Assembly (NCBI GenBank): GCA_009809945.1
Contig: WTPW01000617.1
Location: 117,160 to 181,159 of the forward strand
Length of the DNA stretch: 64,000 nucleotides
Reading direction: 5' to 3'
DNA from: Gigaspora margarita
Lineage: Eukaryota > Glomeromycota > Glomeromycetes > Diversisporales > Gigasporaceae
Below are positions 56,672-64,000 of the stretch, in pieces. The translations under genes and the position numbers were made by a program. Under the pieces are notes generated by a model. That model saw nothing but the letters and a program-made list of their open reading frames with translations, had not been told where the DNA came from and made no database searches. Each line of letters begins with the position of its first letter. The first letter of the stretch is position 1.

Positions 56672-57042
56672 GGGTGTCTGGCAAAGTGGCAAGAGCATGC
56701 CACTGGGTATAGTATAAGAAATTATATGTATAATATAAACACTATATATACAATATTAGAAATACTAGTAATAAAAATATTGTGACATATTAAAGGCATG
56801 CTATAGTATAAAATTTAATAAAGGTATATTTTGTGGTATAGCAAAATTTTTTGGTATACTAGATACTCTAATATAAAGAACTAATATAGTACAAAACATA
56901 TATATAACATATAGTATATTAGTAGTATACAAACTAATATAGTATAAAAATTTTGTGTAATATGTGGCATGCCATTTGGCATGCCATTTGCATTAAGGGC
57001 ATGCCATTGGCATGCCAATTTTTTTGAGCGTGCCAGACACCA
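56672..57042. mobile_element. GGGTGTCTGGC element with gcatgcca words
   Basis: Ends GGGTGTCTGGCA and TGGTGTCTGGCA (complement), TA on both sides (56670-56671, 57043-57044). ggcatgccattggcatgcca-type words crowd the right end. Middle AT-rich. Confidence 0.65.
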
Positions 57043-57139
57043 TAGGTCAGGGTGGTGATCACGTCTATATATAATATATATAATATATATATTACATTAT
57101 ATACGGTATATAATATATATATAATATATATATATTTAA

Positions 57140-57470
57140 TATTAAGTAACTTTTTTCTACTGGTCTGTTTTAGATTATTTTACTACCAAAATGTTCGTCT
57201 CAATGAGACGATTCTAACAAGCTCAAAATCATTAAAATCCAATCACAGAGTCACAAGATCATTAAGGTTTTGCATTTTTATACATGTATATATTAAAATT
57301 TATATATATAATAATACAAAACCTTAGCGATCTTGTGACCCTGTGATTGGATTTTAATGATTTTGGGCTTGTTAGAATCGTCACATTGAGACGAACATTT
57401 TGGTAGTAAAATCATCCAAAACGGACCAGTAGATCAAGAGTTATTTAATATTATATATATTTATATAATA
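57140..57470. repeat. F-family palindrome, two units
   Basis: aaaatgttcgtctcaatgag and its inverse lie on either side of a ta-rich centre at 57290, and acaagctcaaaatcattaaa is mirrored. One unit per arm. Confidence 0.75.
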
Positions 57471-58711
57471 TATTATAAATATTAGTCGTTATATTAACCA
57501 ATCAGAATTGAGATTAGGGTGATCACACCATACATGGATAGGGGTGGCTATTAAGTAAAAATATTACGTGATAAATGGCACGCCCCTTGCCTGAAGCACT
57601 ACAAAAGAGAGCGAAAAGTAATTAATGCATCTTTAGATTAGGCTCATGAGTTTAATAGCTATTAGGTGAATTTTCTAAACGTTAACCTTCATAGCATCGT
57701 CCAAAAAAAATGATAGGTGGATTTTTGTAGGCTTACACTTGATTCGTGAATTAAATAAAAGATACATTTTTTATTAAATTTTAATAATTACAATGATCTA
57801 TTATTTTGGCTAATAGTCATTGCCACACATATATAATTCGATTAGATTTAAAAAAACATCGATATCTTAATTTTAAATAATGATCTTTTAGATGCGTAAT
57901 GAAGAGTTTTGTATCAAAACTAAATTGCTAACAATAAATAATAACGAGAAAAATAAATAAATTAATATGCTGTAAATAAATTAAAAATAGTAAACAACAA
58001 AATAAAAAGTACGCGAAACTCAAACCTTTCTTTCAATAGTTTTGACAAGATTTTCAGTTTTACTTTTTAGATTTAAGATCACAAAAGTTGAACCAGTTTC
58101 AACTTTCAACAATATTAAAATCTACAGCTTCGTCTAACAAGTATAATATGTACTATCAATCTTGATAACAAACTCGATTACCAGAGATCTAACTACAAAA
58201 AAAGCTATTTCTTTTATTTTAGAGATTCTTATATAGTATAAGTAATAACTAAGGTTAAAAAAAAACATAATATAGCTAACCCTCATAATTATTCCTTTGT
58301 TTTCGTGATTATTTTGAAAGTATATAAAGCAAAAGGTGTTGTATTCGAACAATTCGTTTTTGTGGCCAACAATTCATTCAAAGTCAGATGATATATGCAG
58401 GGTATATGTCAATGATTGACTAATCAGATTTAATGACCGCTATGCTCCTAGCAATATCTAGGATTATAATTCGGATAATCCTTATCTTTAATCCGTCATG
58501 TATTACAGATTTATCCATTTAAAATTAACAGATAAGGATATCCGAGATTAATCTGAATTATCGGATCAATCTGAATTAATCAGATTACGGATCGAAGCAC
58601 TAAAAAATGATCTATGTATCCTCTACCCTTAAGCGATTTTAATTGATTTTCTTAGTAAATTTAGACTTTACTATGTAGCGACTTTTGTCGATTGTGGGGT
58701 AGCTTACTTTC

Positions 58712-59104
58712 AGATCAAGGCCGTTTTAACTCCACAATGGTGATAGCTTCATGATGGCAATAACTCCACAATGGCGATAACTCCACAATGATGATGCAAA
58801 CAACACCAAAAGCTCCAAAAACAATGCCAACAAAACATAGTAAAATGACAAGACTAAAAAAAAAAAGTATATTAAAAAAAGGTAAGAATAAAAAAACTTT
58901 TTTTTTAAAAAAATTTTTTACACACAACAGTAATTGCATTTTATAAGCAGTGAGGCTTTGNAACCAGAATTTTTCTAAATTAGAAATTTACTAAGCCATG
59001 TGTACTATAGGGTCTTAGCTGGGTCGGGTCTGACCCAACCTGGGTCGGGTCGGGTCAGACCCAGGTCAGAGAAAACCTGGGTCGGATCAGACCTAGGTCA
59101 GATT
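58712..59104. other. Short tandem words, no gene
   Basis: 58730-58795 repeats actccacaatggcgata. 58990-59100 repeats gggtcgggtcagacccag on both strands, like other oligomer-rich element ends. One ambiguous base is at 58961. Confidence 0.5.
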
Positions 59105-59470
59105 ATATACAATGATCGCAAGTAGTCGCCACATAGTAAAGTCAAAATTTTACTATATAAATAGATAAAACTTGCCTAAGTAAACTTGTTTGGGAGAACA
59201 AATTGCATATACTCTAAAATTATTATCTAAATTGGAGAAGTTTTTATTATTTGACTTTTAATTTTTACATTCGTCAAACATATTTTTTAAAAAGATTTTA
59301 ATTTTTTTGTTGAACGTAAAAATTAAAAGTCAAATAATAAAATGTTCTCCAATTTGGATTAAAATTTCAGTATATATGCATTTTGCTCTTCCAAACAAGT
59401 TTACTTAAGCGGACATTATCGATTTATATAGTAAAATTTAGACTTTACTATGTAGCAACTATTATTAACC
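59105..59470. repeat. P-family palindrome
   Basis: gtcgccacatagtaaagtc ... gactttactatgtagcaact, with a centre near 59290 (tttttaaaaagattttaatt). Same family as 36610-37162. Confidence 0.65.
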
Positions 59471-59870
59471 TGGGTTCAAGATATAATAATTGAAATATGT
59501 ATAGTAATAAAAGGGGCGCATTTTTTTTAAATTTAGGGATTAAGGTTAGAGGTTAGTTTTAGAGTAGAGTATAAATGGGTTTTAGAAAATTAAATAGAAA
59601 TCTACATTTTATTTTAATCCAATTTCATTAGTGATGGTCAAGACATGATTGATTAAAAAACATGACTGGTATTATGTTCGATAAAGCAACTTGACCGATC
59701 AAACCATGTGATCAATCAAAGCAACATGACTGGTCAAGATATGGTGATCGATCGAATCAACATAATCGGTCAAAGCATGCTAATCGATCAAAGTATCGAT
59801 CTATTATACATATAATCGATCAATGATCGATTATCGAAAATTTGACCAATCTCTATCTCTAATTCAAAGT

Positions 59871-60560
59871 TCAAATCCTAGCAGCAAACTATAGCAATCG
59901 CGAAAGAGCTAATTAAAGCAGAATGTATTAAGCAACTTGTAAGATTCCTTGGAACTTGGATAAATACAAAATTTAATGAAAAGCTAATCAAAAGCAAAGC
60001 CAGGTCAATAGTCACACAGGCAACCAAGGCTCTTATCAGAAAAAAATTAACAGTAGCACAACTTGCATACCTGAATAATATATGTATTATCCCAAAATTG
60101 AGTTATCTATTCCAGACCTCGTGGCTTTCTAACCAAGAACTTTACCATATTCATCAGCCTTTACAATGCTTTTCAAGAATAAGATAGAAATTCTGATAAC
60201 CATTGGAAACTACATCATCAAGCACACAAAGCTAAGGAACTATAAGTCATTAATACATGAGATTACCTCCAAACAAATCACAGACTTACATAACAGGCTA
60301 AATAGCAACAGTCCTGATGGTGACTTTGCACTGCTATGATTTAAACAAGAAATAATTCTAGCAAATATTGACAGAAAATTTTGGCAAAACAGAAACTGGG
60401 ATAGCTTAAAGAAAATTTGGAAATTCAATCTGATCTGTTTGACTTTTCTAAAAGCAAAAAGACTTGGGCTAACTTTCGTCACTCCAGGAACCATGGATAC
60501 TACATGGTATAGGAGAGATATTCAGGAGCATGTTTGGAGTTAAAAATTTTACAAAAACCT
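59871..60560 (+). pseudogene. LINE RT-to-RNase H linker region
   Basis: Continues the reverse transcriptase after the 8.46-kb insertion: QLVRFLGTWINTKFNEKL, IVTQATKALIRKKLTVAQL, YLNNICIIPKLSYLFQTSWL (59930-60135), the thumb/connection segment of LINE proteins, then broken frames to 60560. Confidence 0.75.
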
Positions 60561-61144
60561 GCTAGGCATTAAAAGAGTTTAATTTGTTTTTCATCAATCA
60601 GCTAATCTCTAGAGATGGTCAAAGAATGATAACCTGATGACAACTCAAACACTTTAAAGTCAGCTTATGCAAAGGCCACAAGGTTAACTAGTTCATAAAG
60701 TTAGAGGAAAAGCTTTTCAAGAATAAGATTAATAGATAGCTTAAGAACAAATATATTATAAAATGCCCAAATCAGATAGTATTAATAATGTCTGAATGAT
60801 CGATCTCAGAGAACAAGAGAAAAAGGGAATGTTTCTTACTTGTGATAAGGAAAATAGCTCAAAAGAAATATACAGGGTAACCAAAAAAATCTTGCAAAGG
60901 TTGCGCATTTGCTACAAATACTGGTACCACTTCATGCTATAGACATTTTAACAAAAAGGAATCATTGATGTTAATTCTGAAAATTCTAAACAAAGAAAAT
61001 ACTAGTATCCTACCAATTAATCCAGAGCAGTATTAGCATATTAAACAAAAAAGTAGAGTTTGTCCTTTAGAATCTAGATTAGAGAGTTTATATATTGTGA
61101 ACCAACTAGAGTCTGACTTCTTACATAATTATAGATTAGATAGT

Positions 61145-61422
61145 AGGGTTCCGCAATTTGATTTGATCTTCAAATATTTGAATTAAATATTTGATCAAAT
61201 TCAAATTTGGCTATATTTGATTTGATCAAATTCAAATCTGGCCAAATTTGATTTGATTTGACAAATATTTGATTTGATTTAAAAATTACTATTAAAAATT
61301 CAAATTCAAATCAAATTCAAATCCAAATATTTGAATCAAATCAAATTCAAATCAGGGTCAATTTGATTTGATCAAATTCAAATTGACCCAATATTTGATT
61401 TAATTTGAATTTGAGAAACCCT
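61145..61422. mobile_element. AGGGTT element, second copy
   Basis: 278 bp, inverted relative to 46255-46538. ATTAGATAGT is duplicated perfectly (61135-61144, 61423-61432). Interrupts the LINE just before RNase H. Confidence 0.85.
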
Positions 61423-61479
61423 ATTAGATAGTAGTTTAGAAAAGAAATTAAACTCCCGTATTTTATATAACATTAGAAA

Positions 61480-61930
61480 TAGCTTATCTAGTTTAGTTTT
61501 TTATACAGATGGTTCTTTGTTGATGAATAGTATAGGTACAAAGATAGGTGCTAGTTGGGTTCAAATGGACAGCAGTAGGGAAAAATTTATTGCAGAAGAA
61601 TCCATTAGAGTGGAAAATTGGCCCTCATCAACCAAGGCAGAACTTATCGCAATTTGGCTAGTACTGATTACGGTCCCGAATAATTCAGCAGTAACAGTTA
61701 TTTCAAATAGTGCAGCTGCGATAGCAAGTATTAACAGAAGAGAATTGTTCAATGCACCAAATTAATGGCTCAAAGGGAAAAATTACCTAATTATATTAGA
61801 AATTGTAGATGTAATCTGTTTCAAAAAAATTAAACTAACACTAGAAATGATTAAGGGCCATAGTGACAAAATCTGGAATAACAAGACGGATGCTTTGGCT
61901 AAACTTGCTTTACATCTTTCTTCTTCGACA
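61480..61930 (+). pseudogene. LINE RNase H domain
   Basis: VFYTDGSLL (first Asp, near 61500), STKAELIAI (Glu, near 61630), VISNSAAAIASI where the usual Asp of TDS is Asn (near 61700), a TAA at 61762, then IKGHSDKIWNNKTDALAK with the conserved His and last Asp (near 61880). It lacks one catalytic acid and is interrupted. Confidence 0.8.
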
Positions 61931-62219
61931 AATATTCTTAAAAACCGCAATTCAAAAGTACAAGTCCCCCTCTTCTGACAAGATTGCCTTGTAGAAAAAT
62001 CTACATGTTCGTTCATCAAAACATTACAAGCATAGCAAACAGTTTCCAGATGGAGAACTTCAAATGCGATTATGGCCATTGAGCCAGATCTTAAGCAAAC
62101 AAACTACGACTAGTGAAGTTATTGGGATTTAAAGAAAAAACAAAATGGTATCCACTGTACATTACTCTTTTAAAGTAAACGTTTATCTACCCAAATCAAA
62201 TATCTTGCAAACAAGCTAC

Positions 62220-62790
62220 CAGTTCTGGATGAATTAAAGAAGCGAAAACTATTATTATATACAAGCAACAAATGTATATGCTGTAAGACAAATGTAACGG
62301 AAATACAAGACCATTTGGCAGATTGTATCTACTTTGAATGAAGTTTGATAAATATAACTAAAGTCGCTGCTAGAGTTACATGGTCAAAACTGAATAGTAC
62401 AGACCAGTTTTCGCTCCTACTAGTGAGCTATTACCAACTGGTAGTGGGTTTATATTTGCAAGAAATCATAGAGCTATGTCGAAGTTACATTAGGGGTCTA
62501 GTACCAATTAAACTTCTGGAACACCTCACAGTACAGCTCACTTTAGGAAACACAGCCAAGACACTTATACAGAATTTTGTTTCAATAGTATGGAATAGTT
62601 TTTATGAAACTATTTAGAAAGAGTGGTATCGACTTATTAGACTATGGAAAAAAGAAGAAGGCATTACTGTCAAAGAGAAAAAAAGAAAGGCTAAGGAAAA
62701 ACACATACTTAAAGAAAGGTTTAAAGTTTCTGTTAAAGAGAAGACAAGGGTCAATATATCCAATATAAGATCTCGCAGATCTGTTTGAGA
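62220..62790 (+). pseudogene. LINE C-terminal Cys-rich region
   Basis: KCICCKTNVTEIQDHLADC (62270-62325) is a CCHC/C2HC-like knuckle. An open stretch 62345-62617 and a Lys/Arg-rich tail (to about 62790) follow. The 3' untranslated region then runs to the A-rich tail. Confidence 0.65.
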
Positions 62791-63440
62791 AAAGAGTTCA
62801 TTATTACATAATGAAAGGAAAGAGATTGTTGAAGAAAAGAACCGTACTGCTAATAGTTTGTGGCAAGTAGTGGTTAAAAGATATATCCAAAGTGGTGAAA
62901 TTCTATTTTGGCTAGGTCTTAGACAGATTTGACAAGACTCTCTGATTTATCTGTAAATTGGTACAACAACTCGCAATTAGGTGCTACAAAGCAACCGGTT
63001 GATGTCAGGCGTGATTTTCTACTTTTGTAGCTTTTGTATATAGAATTAGTTTACTTTTTCTGTACAAATAACACATTATTAGGCTCTAGCGAAATTTGTC
63101 TAAGAATAAAAAAAAAAAATTAAAAAATAATTTAGATCTTATTATATTTAAATTGATTTGTATAAAAAAAATTTTTTTAAAAAATTGTTAATTTGCTTCT
63201 TTTGTAGTGCCAAGCTTATATTAGTAATTTGAAATAAAAAAAATTTCTTAATTAGTTAACTAAATTAAAATATTTAGTATTAACTAATATAACTAGCTAA
63301 AATTATTTTATATTTTACTTTTAGAAATTTTTAAATTATTTAAATTTTTATTTTTACTCTACTTATTTTTTAAAACTTTTTAAACCTTTTGTTTATTTCT
63401 AATATTATTTATATACTATATCAATTCTATTAATTGGTTA

Positions 63441-63592
63441 GGGCCATATTATTAACCATCTGATTATTTTTTATTAGAAGTCTACCTTCCTCTTCCTTTT
63501 TTAATATATATATAGTCAGGTTTCTTATATATAATTTTAACTTTTTTTACCCCCTCTCTTTCTAAAAATCATCTGATTTTTGATACTCTCCT
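63441..63592. mobile_element. B-family miniature element
   Basis: GGGCCATATTATTAACCATC to ...gatactctcct, TA at 63439-63440 and 63593-63594. 152 bp. Confidence 0.75.
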
Positions 63593-63769
63593 TACAAATT
63601 CTTATCTGGTTGTACAAGCAACTAATTAAGAATTTATTCAACTAATTTATTTAGTTCAAATTAGTTATTTAATTATAGCCCAACTAGTTTATATTATTAG
63701 CTATACTTATATTAGCAAATTATTGAAATTTACTATTAAAAATTTTAAAAAAATTAATAGTTTAATACA

Positions 63770-64000
63770 CTAGTCTGTTTTTAATTAAATAACTGCCAAA
63801 ATGTTCATCTTAATAAGATAATTCTAATAAGTCCAACATTTTAAAATCCAATTATAGGATCCCAAGATCATTGATAATTTGTTTTACTTTAAATATTTTA
63901 GAATTTATTAGTTATTAAACCAATTCTAAATCACCTGAAGTAACACAAATTTTTATTGATCTTAGGATTCTGTAATTGGGTTTAAAAGATTTTGAGTTTA
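63770..64000. repeat. F-family palindrome, cut by window end
   Basis: tgccaaaatgttcatcttaa and ggatcccaagatcattgata, with the inverse arm starting at 63945. The remainder is beyond the window. Confidence 0.6.

Larger units (their letters stand above)
56620..57586. mobile_element. GGGGCGTGCC element
   Basis: Ends GGGGCGTGCCATTTATCACG and the complement, TTG on both sides (56617-56619, 57587-57589), a 3-bp target reminiscent of Harbinger elements. It holds a nested element (56672-57042) and an F palindrome (57140-57470). Confidence 0.7.
56302..58601. mobile_element. AGTGCTTCGATCC element, second of a pair
   Basis: 2300 bp. Left end ggagcTTCGATCC, right end GGATCGAAGCACT. GAAAAATGAT (56292-56301) and AAAAAATGAT (58602-58611) are a 9-of-10 duplication. 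Subterminal words (ggattgaattcggatt, ggataatccttatc) match the first copy. It contains the element at 56620-57586. Confidence 0.7.
54265..58628. mobile_element. TTAA-flanked (piggyBac-like) element, 4364 bp
   Basis: Ends GGGTAGAGGATA(T/C) and complement, followed by tagatca on both sides, flanked by TTAA (54261-54264, 58629-58632). Removal restores acttaagcgattttaattga as in other P copies. Two later insertions (54491-56014, 56302-58601) account for about 3.8 kb, leaving a core of roughly 0.5 kb without coding capacity. TTAA targets are typical of piggyBac, though the ends are not the usual CCC form. Confidence 0.75.
51400..59860. mobile_element. 8461-bp element with AGAGAT ends in LINE
   Basis: AATTCAAAGT is duplicated exactly (51390-51399, 59861-59870). 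Ends AGAGATGGAGATCGGTCA and AGAGATAGAGATTGGTCA (complement). Both subterminal regions (51400-51590, 59630-59855) consist of gatcgatca-like words. Splicing it out restores the LINE frame from VFNSK to FKS...QQTIAIAKEL. No transposase was found. The bulk of the length is later insertions, so the original element may have been short. Confidence 0.8.
45735..63120 (+). mobile_element. Non-LTR retrotransposon (LINE), heavily nested
   Basis: The element is bounded by a perfect 13-bp duplication TAAAAAATAATTT (45722-45734 and 63121-63133) and ends in an A-rich tail (63107-63120), as produced by target-primed reverse transcription. Without its four insertions (46255-46538, 47836-48367, 51400-59860, 61145-61422) it is about 7.8 kb. 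Domain order on the + strand: ORF1-like protein, endonuclease, reverse transcriptase, RNase H, Cys-rich C terminus. Multiple stops and frameshifts show it is dead. Both ends are intact, so it was a full-length insertion into a T-element copy. Confidence 0.9.

Overview
The window is about three quarters A+T, and its only spliced, conserved genes are eukaryotic, with short GT-AG introns of roughly 50-110 bp. The organism is most likely an arbuscular mycorrhizal fungus (Glomeromycotina, Rhizophagus-like). That placement is an inference from the extreme AT content, the density of short inverted-repeat elements, the tyrosine-kinase-like pseudogene with a GLNKIH..LVHKD catalytic loop, and two PD-(D/E)XK-type nuclease families that I associate with this group. 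No database was searched.

Layout. Positions 1-18,000 are repeat-dominated: palindromic satellites, fold-back elements and miniature inverted-repeat elements, with only doubtful coding remnants. Positions 18,200-23,800 are a small gene island. It holds a frameshifted PD-(D/E)XK-like gene (18224-19394, +), a truncated second nuclease-family pseudogene (19591-19971, -), the exosome core subunit MTR3/EXOSC6 (21108-22265, +, six exons) and hydroxymethylglutaryl-CoA lyase (22360-23791, -, seven exons). The last two are convergent, 94 bp apart, and both reconstruct to uninterrupted frames of 256 and 339 residues. Positions 24,000-45,700 return to repeats, including a protein-kinase pseudogene cut by a nested double insertion, a sequencing-adapter artefact at 32152-32170, and a 4.5-kb fold-back element.

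Positions 45,735-63,120 are one non-LTR retrotransposon (LINE) on the + strand, bounded by a perfect 13-bp target duplication (45722-45734 and 63121-63133). It carries an ORF1-like region, an apurinic-type endonuclease, a reverse transcriptase with YADD, RNase H and a C-terminal Cys-rich segment, all with stops and frameshifts. Its own length is only about 7.8 kb. The rest is four insertions, one of which is an 8461-bp element (51400-59860) that holds further nested elements. Counting the repeat in which the LINE sits, I can follow at least seven levels of nesting, giving a relative order of insertion.

Insertions sort by target duplication: TA (several miniature families), TTA (Harbinger-like), TTAA (piggyBac-like), 8 bp (AGGACCC ends) and 9-10 bp (Mutator-like, often with AG-initial ends and family-specific oligonucleotide subrepeats). 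No intact transposase was seen for any of them. Several insertions can be proven inside the window because an unoccupied copy of the same target lies elsewhere in it.
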